Assembly (NCBI GenBank): GCA_016771945.1
Contig: QZLF01000002.1
Span: 62,001-126,000 of the forward strand
Direction: 5' to 3'
Source: Candidatus Leucobacter sulfamidivorax
Lineage (GTDB): Bacteria; Actinomycetota; Actinomycetes; Actinomycetales; Microbacteriaceae
DNA length: 64,000 nt
Shown: piece after piece, positions 37,629 through 45,215 of the stretch
How the letters are laid out: each line of letters starts with the position of its first letter
How positions within the stretch are numbered: the stretch's first letter is position 1
Notes under the pieces: model-generated
The model's database searches: none
The model's input: only the letters and a program-made list of their open reading frames with translations
What the model was told of the DNA's origin: nothing
Made by a program: the position numbers and the translations under genes

Positions 37629-38726
37629 CTAGGCGGTCGCGGCCGCCGCTCGACCGCGATCCAGGTCGACGAAGGTGCGGGTGTTGAAGCCGTAGGCGGC
37701 GCGCACCTCGTCGAAGACGCGCTGCTGCTCGACCTCGTCGAGGCTCTCGCCGAGGGTGTTCAGCGCGTCGCGGTAGGCGGCCTTGAACTCGGGGATGCCA
37801 CCGAGCTCGGCGAAGTCGTAGAAGGCGACGCCCGCGCCGTCGAAGCCGTGCTGCTGGGCGACGGCCCGCGCGATCATCTGGCCGCCCGAGAGGTCGCCGA
37901 GGTAGCGGGTGTAGTGGTGCGCGACGATGCCGGGCAGCCAGCCCTCGGCCGTGAGCTCGCGAATGCGGGCGACGTACTCCTCGGTCGCGGGCACCGCTTC
38001 GATGCGGTCGCGCCAGTCGGGCCCGAGCAGGTGCTCGAGGTCGGCCTCGATCGCGGGCAGGCGCACCAGTGCCTCGGGGTGGAAGACCGCGAATCGCGGA
38101 TCCGCCGCGAGCAGGCGCGAGGCCTCCTCGAGCGCGACGTAGACGAAGTAGTGCTGGGCGACCATGGCGGCGTAGTCCTCGACCGTGGCGCGCCGGCGCA
38201 TGATGTCCTCCATGAACGTCGACCCCTCGCTGTCCGAGTGATCGCCCCAGGTGGCCTCGCGCAGCGCCTGCGAGAAGGAGCCGTCGCTCTCGGCCTTGCC
38301 GTGCGGATGGCCGCCGGGGTGTCCGCCGGGATGCCCGCCCTGGCCGTGCGGGTGGCCCGCGCCGTGCGGGTGACCGCCCGGGTGCCCACCGGGGTGACCG
38401 GCATGCCCGCCCTGCGGGGCGGCCTCGTGCTCCTCGCGCGGCTGGACGCCCAGGCGCTCGCACGCCGACTTGTAGAGCACGACGACCTCGCGGCGGATCT
38501 CGGCGCGCTCCGAGATCGGCCAGCCGGGCCAGGTCACGCGCAGATCCTGCGTGCCGTCCGCATCAGTGACCCGCCAGACACCGGCCTCGCCGTCGAGTCC
38601 GATCATCGTGCTCTCCGTCGCCTCGGGGCGACCGAACGCTCGCGCGATCAGCAGATTGTCCTCGGGATGGTCGCCGTTCATATGGGCGACGACAGCAGAG
38701 ATCACGGCGGGATCGAATTCATTCAC
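37629..38726 (-). CDS. DUF2470-heme oxygenase fusion with His-rich linker
   Basis: This is a 365-residue protein in three parts. Residues 1-95 are a DUF2470/HugZ-like heme-handling domain (AVVAHMNGDHPEDNLLIARAFG). Residues 107-143 are a Gly/His/Pro linker with 11 histidines in GGHP/PHG repeats. Residues 148-355 are a canonical biliverdin-forming heme oxygenase: ALREATWGDHSDSE (axial His163), FMEDIMRRR, and the distal helix YLGDLSGGQMIARAVA. It should cleave heme to release iron, with the linker perhaps holding heme or metal. The start is GTG, six bases after TAAGAT, suggesting a leaderless mRNA. A palindrome at 38763 may be its operator. Confidence 0.88.
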   Translation of the reverse strand: MNEFDPAVISAVVAHMNGDHPEDNLLIARAFGRPEATESTMIGLDGEAGVWRVTDADGTQDLRVTWPGWPISERAEIRREVVVLYKSACERLGVQPREEHEAAPQGGHAGHPGGHPGGHPHGAGHPHGQGGHPGGHPGGHPHGKAESDGSFSQALREATWGDHSDSEGSTFMEDIMRRRATVEDYAAMVAQHYFVYVALEEASRLLAADPRFAVFHPEALVRLPAIEADLEHLLGPDWRDRIEAVPATEEYVARIRELTAEGWLPGIVAHHYTRYLGDLSGGQMIARAVAQQHGFDGAGVAFYDFAELGGIPEFKAAYRDALNTLGESLDEVEQQRVFDEVRAAYGFNTRTFVDLDRGRAAAATA

Positions 38727-38762
38727 CCCACCATCTTAATGAGACGAAACCCACCTTGTCAC

Positions 38763-38779
38763 ACTTCATCAGATGAAGT
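38763..38779. promoter_or_regulatory. 17-bp palindromic operator candidate
   Basis: ACTTCATC-A-GATGAAGT is a perfect palindrome with a single central base, in the divergent region between the heme oxygenase and the pseudo-hydrolase lipoprotein. It lies 37 bases before the heme oxygenase start, close to its expected -35 region. It does not match the DtxR/IdeR box. Confidence 0.55.
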
Positions 38780-38859
38780 CCAATCGACCCTCGCGGTCTC
38801 TTCTCGGCGGTACGCAGTAGACTCCGACTGTCTTGTGTGTCTCTGAGATTGGCGGTTCC

Positions 38860-40188
38860 GTGAAAACTGGGTTCGGTCGCCGCGCTCGCGCGGCAGCGAT
38901 CTCCCTGCTCTCCGTCGCGGCGCTGACCCTCACCGCGTGCAGCGGCTCCGGCCCCGTCGAGGACGCCGTGGCGGAGAACACGATCGACGCCGCCCTCGCC
39001 GCGGGCATCGAGGAGGCCGTCGGCGCCGCGATGCAGTACAGCGGATCCGACTCCGCGATCGTCGGCGTCTGGACCGGTTCGGGCAATTACGTGCAGTCCT
39101 TCGGCACCGGGGCCGACGCGGGATCCGCCATCCGCGGGGCCCAGGCGACCCAGCCCGTGATCTGCGCGCTCCTGCTCGAGCTCGCCGCCGAGGGCACGGT
39201 GCCCCTCGACCGCAAGGTCTCCGAGGACCTCCCCCGCCAGGTCGGCATCGACGACATCACCTACGGGCAGCTCTGCACCGCGAAGACCGGTCTCGCGGAC
39301 TTCAAGATCGGCCTCGCCGACGTCTTCACGAACAACCCGACGCGTCCGTGGTCGGATCGCGAGCTGTTCGCGCAGGGGCTCGCCCGCTCGCCGCTGTCGT
39401 GGCCCGGCCTCGACGTGCACGTCTCCGACACCGACGCCCTGCTGCTGGCCCGCGCCCTGCGCGTCGCCACCGGCACTCCGGTCTCCCAGCTGCTGCAGCA
39501 GTACGTCTTCGGGCCCGCCGGCATGACCTCGAGCTACTACCCGGCCGACACGCTCGCGCGCACGGCGCTCCCCCAGGGGGGCCTCGAGGGCAGCACCTAC
39601 CCCTCCGCGGGCGGGGCACCCGTCTGCGAGGCCGGCGTCGTCGCGGTGCCGCAGGTCTCGCCCTCGATGCTCGGCGGCGCCGGGGCGAGCGTCACCACCG
39701 TGACCGACCTCAAGAGCTTCTACGAGCAGTACCTCGGCGGCTCGTTCGGCGGCGAGCTCGCCTCCGTCGTCATCGAGGCCACCCCCACCGCGAACCCCGA
39801 GCGCGACGCCGACGGCAACCCGATCGTGCCCGAGGAGGGCGCCGTCGACGACCCGAACGCCCAGGCCTGGGGCTTCGGGGTCGAGCGCCTCGGCACCCTC
39901 TACGGCAGGAGCGGCGCGATCACCGGCACGCTGACGGCCGTCTACCACGATCCGGCCGCCGGCTTCAGCGTCGTCGTCGTGCTCGACAACTCCAGCACCG
40001 GCGCCGGCTTCGTGCGCGCGCTCGCGCTGCAGCTCGCCGCGCTCGCCGCGGAGGCCGGAGTCGGGCCCGCGGTCGCCTGGACCGCGGCCGATCAGGGCGC
40101 CGCGCTCGCCGCGGCGGCCATCTGCCAGGCGCCGCCCGAGGAGACTCCTGCCGAGGAGGTTCCCGCCGAGGAGGCGCCTGCCGAGTAG
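38860..40188 (+). CDS. Beta-lactamase-fold lipoprotein lacking the catalytic residues
   Basis: This 442-residue lipoprotein starts at GTG 38860 with signal AAAISLLSVAALTLTAC and lipobox LTAC. The fold follows class C beta-lactamase/D,D-peptidase proteins: LLLELAAEGTVPLDRKVSEDLP, DITYGQLCTAKTGLADF, LLARALRVATGTPVSQLLQQYVFGPAGM, GRSGAITGTLTAVYHDP. The usual SxxK box reads QATQ, the YxN box reads VSD, and the HxG box reads RSG, so Ser, Lys, Tyr and His are all absent. It is probably a binding protein, not an enzyme. A Pro/Glu/Ala repeat tail (PAEE repeats) ends the protein. Confidence 0.82.
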   Translation: MKTGFGRRARAAAISLLSVAALTLTACSGSGPVEDAVAENTIDAALAAGIEEAVGAAMQYSGSDSAIVGVWTGSGNYVQSFGTGADAGSAIRGAQATQPVICALLLELAAEGTVPLDRKVSEDLPRQVGIDDITYGQLCTAKTGLADFKIGLADVFTNNPTRPWSDRELFAQGLARSPLSWPGLDVHVSDTDALLLARALRVATGTPVSQLLQQYVFGPAGMTSSYYPADTLARTALPQGGLEGSTYPSAGGAPVCEAGVVAVPQVSPSMLGGAGASVTTVTDLKSFYEQYLGGSFGGELASVVIEATPTANPERDADGNPIVPEEGAVDDPNAQAWGFGVERLGTLYGRSGAITGTLTAVYHDPAAGFSVVVVLDNSSTGAGFVRALALQLAALAAEAGVGPAVAWTAADQGAALAAAAICQAPPEETPAEEVPAEEAPAE

Positions 40189-40250
40189 GGGCGGGCCCTG
40201 CGAGCGCCTCGCGCTCTGCTAGGGTTGACGGGTGGTTCCCGAACCCTTCC

Positions 40251-40321
40251 GGGGCCGTCGTCTAATGGTAAGACATCAGCTTCCCAAGCTGAGAACGCGG
40301 GTTCGATTCCCGTCGGCCCCT
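40251..40321 (+). tRNA. tRNA-Gly (anticodon CCC)
   Basis: This is a 71-base cloverleaf: the acceptor stem GGGGCCG pairs with CGGCCCC, the D-arm contains TAATGGTAAGA, the anticodon stem TCAGC/GCTGA carries loop TTCCCAA (anticodon CCC), and the T-arm is CGGGTTCGATTCCCG. Discriminator base is T. CCA is not encoded. A TAGGGT at 40220-40225 is a likely -10 element. Confidence 0.96.
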
Positions 40322-40323
40322 CT

Positions 40324-40371
40324 GAAACGGTTGTGACCCCCGGCCTTCAGGTCGGGGGTCACAGCCGTTTC
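40324..40371. terminator. Hairpin terminator after tRNA-Gly
   Basis: GAAACGGTTGTGACCCCCG (40324-40342) pairs with CGGGGGTCACAGCCGTTTC (40353-40371), 19 bp with one wobble. It begins three bases after the tRNA. No T-run beyond TTT is present. Confidence 0.75.
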
Positions 40372-40372
40372 C

Positions 40373-40520
40373 GGGTCGATGGGAATCGAACCCCGTGAGG
40401 GGCGCGGGCAGCAGGAGAACGCATCGCGTTCGATCTGCCCGCGGCGTGAGCGGAGCCCGAGGCGGAGCGAGCGCTGCGAATGCCGGGCGTAGCCCAGCAT
40501 TCGCGTCGATTCCCGTCGGC
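40373..40520. repeat. Partial tRNA-Gly 3'-end copies, remnant of an integration site
   Basis: TCGATTCCCGTCGGC, bases 53-67 of the tRNA, recurs as an exact 15-mer at 40506-40520, 203 bases downstream. An inverted T-arm-like piece, GGGAATCGAACCCC, lies at 40381. The stretch 40372-40609 has no convincing gene. Such fragments are typical scars of elements that integrate at tRNA 3' ends. Confidence 0.45.
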
Positions 40521-40609
40521 GACACGGATCAGCATCCGTTCGGCCGTCGCCTGCGGCACTTGCCCCCCGATCTCGGGCGCGTGTTCGAAACCCGACGCCC
40601 GCGGAGCGG

Positions 40610-41209
40610 CTACGATTTCACGAGCGGCAGGAAGACATCGTCGACGATCGTCTCGATGCTCTCTTCCGGCACCGGCCCCGGCAGTATGAGCATCTCGAGG
40701 TCGAGAAGATCCAGCGGCGATCGCAGCCTTCGAGAAGTGATCTTCTCGGGGAGGACCTCCCCTCGCGCGACGGCGCGGGCGACCACTACTTCGAGCAGAG
40801 CGAGGTGCCGCTCACGCACGAGGGAGCTCAGCCCTTCGAGGCCGGAGCCTGTCTCGCTGAAGTAACCGGCGAGTTGGGCGGTCAGCACGGCGAACCACTC
40901 CGAGCGGTCGTCGGCGATCTGCCGCAGCAATTCGATCGTGTCGCTTCGCAGCGAGCCGGTGTCGGGCGCCTTCACGGGCTGCCGCTGGTCGGCCGCATGC
41001 CTGGCGGCTGCGGAGACCAGTTCGCTCTTCGCCGTCCAGCGGCGGTTGACGACCGGCCGGCTCGTTCCGGCCCGTTCCGCGACGCCTTCGAATGTGAGGC
41101 CGAGGTATCCCCGGGCAACGAGCTCATCCCATGCCGCATTCAGCAGCGCGGCCTCGAGCTTCGCTCCTCGGCGGCGGGTGGCAGTCGGAGGCTTGTCGAC
41201 TTCGCTCAT
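40610..41209 (-). CDS. TetR-family transcriptional regulator
   Basis: This is a 199-residue TetR repressor. The HTH at residues 20-65 reads LEAALLNAAWDELVARGYLGLTFEGVAERAGTSRPVVNRRWTAKSEL, followed by an all-helical ligand domain with a TetR_C-type pattern (LRSDTIELLRQIADDRSEWFAVLTAQL). It is divergent from the flavin reductase gene, with about 290 bases between. Targets could be itself or the adjacent catabolic genes, though the 12-bp site there is better assigned to the GntR protein. Confidence 0.88.
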   Translation of the reverse strand: MSEVDKPPTATRRRGAKLEAALLNAAWDELVARGYLGLTFEGVAERAGTSRPVVNRRWTAKSELVSAAARHAADQRQPVKAPDTGSLRSDTIELLRQIADDRSEWFAVLTAQLAGYFSETGSGLEGLSSLVRERHLALLEVVVARAVARGEVLPEKITSRRLRSPLDLLDLEMLILPGPVPEESIETIVDDVFLPLVKS

Positions 41210-41461
41210 GGCCCCATTCTCCTACAGACGACCCCACACCCCCCGGCATCCCGACGCTGCTCGACCCCCTCACCGCTGCGAGTTCGCTCTCCGACGCGCG
41301 CGGACGCCGGGTCGTGCTGTTCTCGTCGCTCACGGTGTTCGCGCGCGCCTGCTGATACGCCGCGATCGCGCTGCGGACGGAAAGCCCCGAATCCTCGCAC
41401 TGACCTCTCCCACCATCCGCAACGAGAGGAAGGCGGCGGTTGCGCTTTCCCCCCGCCGCGG

Positions 41462-41479
41462 TAAGATCATATTGATCAT
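41462..41479 (+). promoter_or_regulatory. Promoter/operator of the flavin reductase operon
   Basis: TAAGAT (41462-41467) is a fair -10 with TTGCGC 16 bases upstream. It is followed directly by CATATTGATCAT (41468-41479), a 12-mer repeated exactly at 43914-43925 before the monooxygenase gene. It is an AT-rich island in GC-rich surroundings. Confidence 0.6.
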
Positions 41480-41501
41480 ACTCAATCAGAGAGGATTGGC
41501 C

Positions 41502-41983
41502 TTGGACGATCAGACGTTCCGCGATCTCATGGCGCATGTGCCCGCGCCGGTGACCGTGGTCACGACGCACGACGGCGCCCCGCACGGCACCACGGTGTCG
41601 GCCTTCGCCTCGCTGTCGCTCAGCCCGAAGCTCGTGATGGTGTCCATGGACAACAACTCGCGCATCCTGCAGCGCATCCGGCATGTCCGCCGCTTCGGCG
41701 TGAACCTGCTCGCCGACGGCCAGGGCGACGTCGCGATGCGCTTCGCCCGCGACGAGGCGCTCCGCTTCGCGCCCGACGACTGGCGGCTCGATCGCGAGCT
41801 GCCCGCCTGGACGGCACGGCCGCCTGGATCGAGTGCGTCCTGGCGTACGAACTGCCCGCCGGCGACCACACCATCCTCGCCGGCGAGGTGCAGCACGCGG
41901 AGATGGAGGGCCCGCTCGCACTGGTCTACAGCAACCGCGTCTTCGGCGCCAACAGCGCCGCACTCTCCCCCGCCGAGGCCTGA
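41502..41983 (+). pseudogene. Flavin reductase component, one frameshift
   Basis: The frame from TTG 41502 (MDDQTFRDLMAHVPAPVTVVTTHDGAPHGTTVSAFASLSLSPKLVMVSMDNNSRIL) is a classic FMN-binding flavin reductase start. After LDRELPAW near 41812-41818 it shifts: the correct continuation, in another frame, is DGTAAWIECVLAYELPAGDHTILAGEVQHAEMEGPLALVYSNRVFGANSAALSPAEA. Length 482 bases is one short of 161 codons, so one G is missing. The protein supplies reduced FMN to the monooxygenase at 43966. AGAGAGGA lies six bases before the TTG. Unshifted, the frame reads on into the dioxygenase gene. Confidence 0.8.
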
Positions 41984-42107
41984 GCACCGGGATCCGGAAG
42001 CCCGCTGCGGCGGACGCCGGATCCTCGCCCCGGGCACCGGTACCGACCTGACAGAACGACCCACGAGCACCCCGCAGCGATGGGGCTGCAAAGAAAGGAA
42101 ACACCCA

Positions 42108-42986
42108 ATGACCGCAATCGGCGCCGTCTCCGAGATCGGCTACGTCTCGATGCTGACCCGAGACCTCACCGCCTCGACCAAGAACGCCATCGACGTCTTC
42201 GGCCTGCACGAGACCGACTCGACGGGCAAGAAGGTCTTCCTCACCGCCCAGAACAAGCACCACGAGCTCGTCTACACCCAGGCCGAGGAGGACGCCGTCG
42301 ACCACATCGGCCTCGTCGTGCCCAGCAAGGACGAGCTCGACGCCGTCCGGGCCAAGGTCGACCGCGGAGGCTACAAGGTCGTCTCGGAGAACCCGATCGA
42401 GGATCACATCGAGGAGGGCTTCGCCTTCGTCGGCCCCGAGGGCTACACCTGGCAGATCTACACCGAGAAGCTGCCCTACAGCATGCTGAAGCGCGGCTCG
42501 CTGACCGCCGACCGCCTCGGCCACGTCAACATCCAGGCGATCGACTCGCACGCCCAGCGCGACTTCCTGCACGAGGTGTTCGACTTCGTCGTCTCCGACA
42601 ACATCGGCGACGAGCACTTCTTCATGCGCTGCAACAACGACCACCACGGCATCGCGGTGTTCAAGGCCCCGCGCACGGCGATGCACCACCACGCCTGGCA
42701 GGCCGGCAACATCATGGACCTCGCCCGCCTCGGCGACCGCCTGGCCCGTCGCGGCGCGCGCCTCGCCTGGGGCCCCGTGCGCCACGGCGCCGGCGACAAC
42801 ATCGCCGTGTACTACGTCGAGCCCAACGGCGCCGTGATCGAGTATTACTGCGACATGGAGACCATCCGCGACAAGAACCGCCCCGAGCGCTGGTTCGACG
42901 CCGACGACCTCTACTGGATCAACCAGTGGGACGGCCAGGTGCCCCCCGGCGTGCTCGACTACGGCGTGAAGCCCGTCGCGCGCTGA
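42108..42986 (+). CDS. VOC-family extradiol (catechol 2,3-type) dioxygenase
   Basis: This is a 292-residue type I extradiol dioxygenase with two VOC domains. Fe(II) ligands can be placed as His in LGHVNIQAID, His in the AMHHHAWQAG segment and Glu in GAVIEYYCDME, all in the C-terminal domain. The N-terminal domain begins ISEIGYVSMLTRDL-like and includes HHELVYTQAEEDAVDHIGLVV. It cleaves a catechol made by the monooxygenase/flavin reductase pair. AAAGGA precedes the ATG. BphC- and HsaC-type enzymes share this layout; substrate is open. Confidence 0.9.
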   Translation: MTAIGAVSEIGYVSMLTRDLTASTKNAIDVFGLHETDSTGKKVFLTAQNKHHELVYTQAEEDAVDHIGLVVPSKDELDAVRAKVDRGGYKVVSENPIEDHIEEGFAFVGPEGYTWQIYTEKLPYSMLKRGSLTADRLGHVNIQAIDSHAQRDFLHEVFDFVVSDNIGDEHFFMRCNNDHHGIAVFKAPRTAMHHHAWQAGNIMDLARLGDRLARRGARLAWGPVRHGAGDNIAVYYVEPNGAVIEYYCDMETIRDKNRPERWFDADDLYWINQWDGQVPPGVLDYGVKPVAR

Positions 42987-43011
42987 CCCGCGCTCGGCGA
43001 CACCGCAGAAC

Positions 43012-43040
43012 GGCCGCTCCGGGCATCGCCCGGGGCGGCC
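43012..43040. terminator. Bidirectional terminator between dioxygenase and GntR gene
   Basis: GGCCGCTCCGGGC (43012-43024), loop ATC, GCCCGGGGCGGCC (43028-43040): 13-bp stem with one wobble, placed exactly between two converging stop codons. Confidence 0.8.
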
Positions 43041-43047
43041 TTCGCAT

Positions 43048-43839
43048 TCACCAGCCGTGCAGCGTCTCGCCCTGCGAGGCCACGTAGTCGCGCATGACGC
43101 CGAAGGCGGCCTCCCGATCGCGGGCCTCGAGCGCGGCGATCATCCGCTCGTGCAGATCGAGCTGCAGGCGCAGTCCCTCCTGACCGTCGCGGCCGAGCGG
43201 CATGACGGCTACGGCGTGCTCGTCGAGGAACTCGATCAAGCCGACGAAGACGGTGCGCAGCAGCGCGTTGGGCGAGATGCTCGTCACGCGCGACTGGAAG
43301 TTCCAGTGCCCGCGGATGAAGCCGTCGACGTCGCCGCTCTCGGCTGCGCGCTGCATGCCCTCCAGAATGCCGCGCAGGTCATCGATGTCGAAGCGGCTCA
43401 CATGCTCCACCGCGTCCGAGAGCGCGAGCGGATCGAGGGCGTTGCGCATGCGCAGCGCATCGCGCAGCGTGTGCGTGCTCGTCTCCATCCCCACGATCTG
43501 CGCGCCGAGCCGCATGAGCGAGGTCGTATGGGCGCTGAAGATGCCGCCGCCGGGGCCGCGCCTGAGCGTCACCGCTCCGCGTGCCTGCGCGATCCGCAGC
43601 GCCTCGTTGAGGGTGCCCACCGAGACGCCCACGAGCTCGCGCAGCTCGTCCTTGCTGCCGAGCCTCGCGCCGGGCTCCTCCTCGCGGGCCATCGCCTCGA
43701 TCTGGGCGGCGACCTGCTCGGCCAGGCTCGTCTCCGGCGACACCTGGTACTGGCTCGCTTTGCGGTGCGAGAGCCAGGCTCGACGACTCAGGGCCGGCTC
43801 ATCCCCCGGGTCAAGCTCCACGGCGGAATTCCATACCAT
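43048..43839 (-). CDS. GntR-family (FCD/FadR-type) regulator
   Basis: This is a 263-residue regulator. The winged HTH at residues 40-105 reads SLAEQVAAQIEAMAREEEPGARLGSKDELRELVGVSVGTLNEALRIAQARGAVTLRRGPGGGIF. An FCD helical ligand domain follows, with metal-site residues in DALRMRNALDPLA, GHWNFQSRVTSISPNALL and LHERMIAALEARD. FCD regulators sense organic acids. TACTAT six bases before ATG suggests a leaderless start. It lies divergent from the monooxygenase and convergent with the dioxygenase, in the middle of the module it probably controls through CATATTGATCAT. Confidence 0.9.
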   Translation of the reverse strand: MVWNSAVELDPGDEPALSRRAWLSHRKASQYQVSPETSLAEQVAAQIEAMAREEEPGARLGSKDELRELVGVSVGTLNEALRIAQARGAVTLRRGPGGGIFSAHTTSLMRLGAQIVGMETSTHTLRDALRMRNALDPLALSDAVEHVSRFDIDDLRGILEGMQRAAESGDVDGFIRGHWNFQSRVTSISPNALLRTVFVGLIEFLDEHAVAVMPLGRDGQEGLRLQLDLHERMIAALEARDREAAFGVMRDYVASQGETLHGW

Positions 43840-43890
43840 GAATAGATAGTAGCAGCAGGCCTCCCGCAGGACTGTGCCGCCAGGACTCGC

Positions 43891-43925
43891 TTGACATTCC
43901 CCATCCTCAATGACATATTGATCAT
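43891..43925 (+). promoter_or_regulatory. Promoter with overlapping operator for the monooxygenase operon
   Basis: TTGACA (43891-43896), 17 bases, CATATT (43914-43919) make a near-consensus promoter. The -10 is the first half of CATATTGATCAT (43914-43925), the same 12-mer as at 41468. A repressor bound there would block the promoter. Confidence 0.75.
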
Positions 43926-43965
43926 GATCTTTATCGGCAACTCGAAGAGGAGAGGCACCCCCACC

Positions 43966-45156
43966 ATGACCCAGGTATCAGACGGCATCAAGAAGGTTCT
44001 CGAAGCGACCGAGGCGATCCTGCCCGAGATCGCGGCAGCGGGGAAGGACGGCGACCGGGATCGCCGCGTGCGCGACGACATCATCGAGAAGCTCAAGGAG
44101 ACCGGCGCACTCGGCATCAGCAAGCCCGAGCGCTTCGGCGGCCTCGGCGCGAACGCTCGCGAGATGCTCGAGGTGTCGACCCTCGTCGGCCGCGCCGACG
44201 CCGGCGCCGGCTGGGTCGTCATGCTCACCAACGTCTGCGGCTGGCTCACCGCGCACATGAACCACGAGGTGCAGGCCGAGGTCTGGGGCGGCGACAACCC
44301 CAACCCGGTGCTCACCGGCGTGCTCATGCCCACCTCGACCGCCGAGAAGGTGGAGGGCGGCTACCGCGTCAGCGGCAAGTGGCACTACAACTCGGGCTCG
44401 TGGTGGTCGGACTGGGCGGGCATCGGCTTCCCCGTGCCCGACGAGAACGGCGAGATCGTGAGCGTCGGCCTGGGCGTGATCCCCCGCTCCGACTACGAGA
44501 TCGAGGACACCTGGTACATCAGCGGCATGCGCGGGAGCGCGAGCAACTCCATCGTGGCCAACGACGTGTTCGTGCCCGACCACCGCGTCATGCTCGTGCC
44601 GCCCGCCATCGAGGGCGAGTACCCAAGCGTTTCCGCCAAGGACGAGCCCGTCTACCGCACCGCCTTCATCCCGCTGCTCGTCATCGTGCTCGTCGGCCCC
44701 TCGCTCGGCGCCGCGGAGGCCGCGCTCGAGTACGTGCGCGAGAAGGCGCAACAGAAGCCCGTCTCGCAGACCTTCTTCGAGAAGCAGGCCGACTCCACCG
44801 CGCTGCAGCTGAAGGTCGCGCAGGCCGCGCAGAAGATCGAGGTCGCGCGCCTGCTCACCTTCGACGTCTGCGACCGCCTCGACGCCTGGGGCCGCGAGGG
44901 CGTCTACCCCGAGCCGCTCGAGCGCACGCGCGTCAAGGCCAACACCGGCTACATCATGGAGTTGCTGCAGGAGGCCATCGAGACCCTCATGTGGGTGCAC
45001 GGCTCGGGCTCGTACGCCGACTCCAACCCGATGCAGCGCTGGTGGCGCGACATCCACGTCGGCACCAGCCACGCGGTCGGCAGCCCCTCCATCGGTTACG
45101 AGACCTACGGCAAGCTGCTGCTGGGCAATGAGACCAGCATCACCCCGATGATCTAG
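43966..45156 (+). CDS. Group D flavin-dependent monooxygenase (acyl-CoA dehydrogenase fold)
   Basis: This is a 396-residue protein of the HsaA/HpaH-C2-like family. The fold follows acyl-CoA dehydrogenases: N-terminal helices (KLKETGALGISKPERFGGLGA), middle beta domain (GYRVSGKWHYNSGSWWSDWAGIGFPV, WYISGMRGSASNSIVANDVFVPDHRV) and C-terminal helices (ETLMWVHGSGSYADSNPMQRWWRDIHVGTSHAV). It lacks the acyl-CoA dehydrogenase Glu context and has the monooxygenase-type NPMQRWWRDIH segment. It uses reduced flavin from the reductase at 41502 to hydroxylate a phenolic substrate. AGGAGAGG precedes the ATG. Confidence 0.88.
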   Translation: MTQVSDGIKKVLEATEAILPEIAAAGKDGDRDRRVRDDIIEKLKETGALGISKPERFGGLGANAREMLEVSTLVGRADAGAGWVVMLTNVCGWLTAHMNHEVQAEVWGGDNPNPVLTGVLMPTSTAEKVEGGYRVSGKWHYNSGSWWSDWAGIGFPVPDENGEIVSVGLGVIPRSDYEIEDTWYISGMRGSASNSIVANDVFVPDHRVMLVPPAIEGEYPSVSAKDEPVYRTAFIPLLVIVLVGPSLGAAEAALEYVREKAQQKPVSQTFFEKQADSTALQLKVAQAAQKIEVARLLTFDVCDRLDAWGREGVYPEPLERTRVKANTGYIMELLQEAIETLMWVHGSGSYADSNPMQRWWRDIHVGTSHAVGSPSIGYETYGKLLLGNETSITPMI

Positions 45157-45215
45157 AGGATATATACTTTTCCTCAAAGATATACACTTCCGGACCCCTA
45201 CCAGAAAGCAGCACG

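Noticed and set aside
38285-38405. Tandem DNA repeat that could suggest a CRISPR or minisatellite
   Set aside because: The repeats are the codons of the Gly/His/Pro linker in the heme oxygenase, without unique spacers. I saw no CRISPR array anywhere in the window.
38727-38760. Possible DtxR/IdeR iron box before the heme oxygenase
   Set aside because: No match to the TTAGGTTAGGCTAACCTAA pattern is present; only the unrelated 17-bp palindrome was found.
36102-38846. A 914-codon plus-strand frame opposite the acyltransferase and heme oxygenase
   Set aside because: It is antisense and low complexity, while both minus-strand genes have clear family motifs.
40276-40500. A minus-strand frame encoding ...DGNRTRVLSLGS across tRNA-Gly
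   Set aside because: This is the well-known spurious translation of a tRNA gene, not a protein.
43966-45156. Reading the monooxygenase as a fatty acyl-CoA dehydrogenase
   Set aside because: It has the group D monooxygenase C-terminus (NPMQRWWRDIH) and sits with a flavin reductase and extradiol dioxygenase, so a hydroxylase is the better call.
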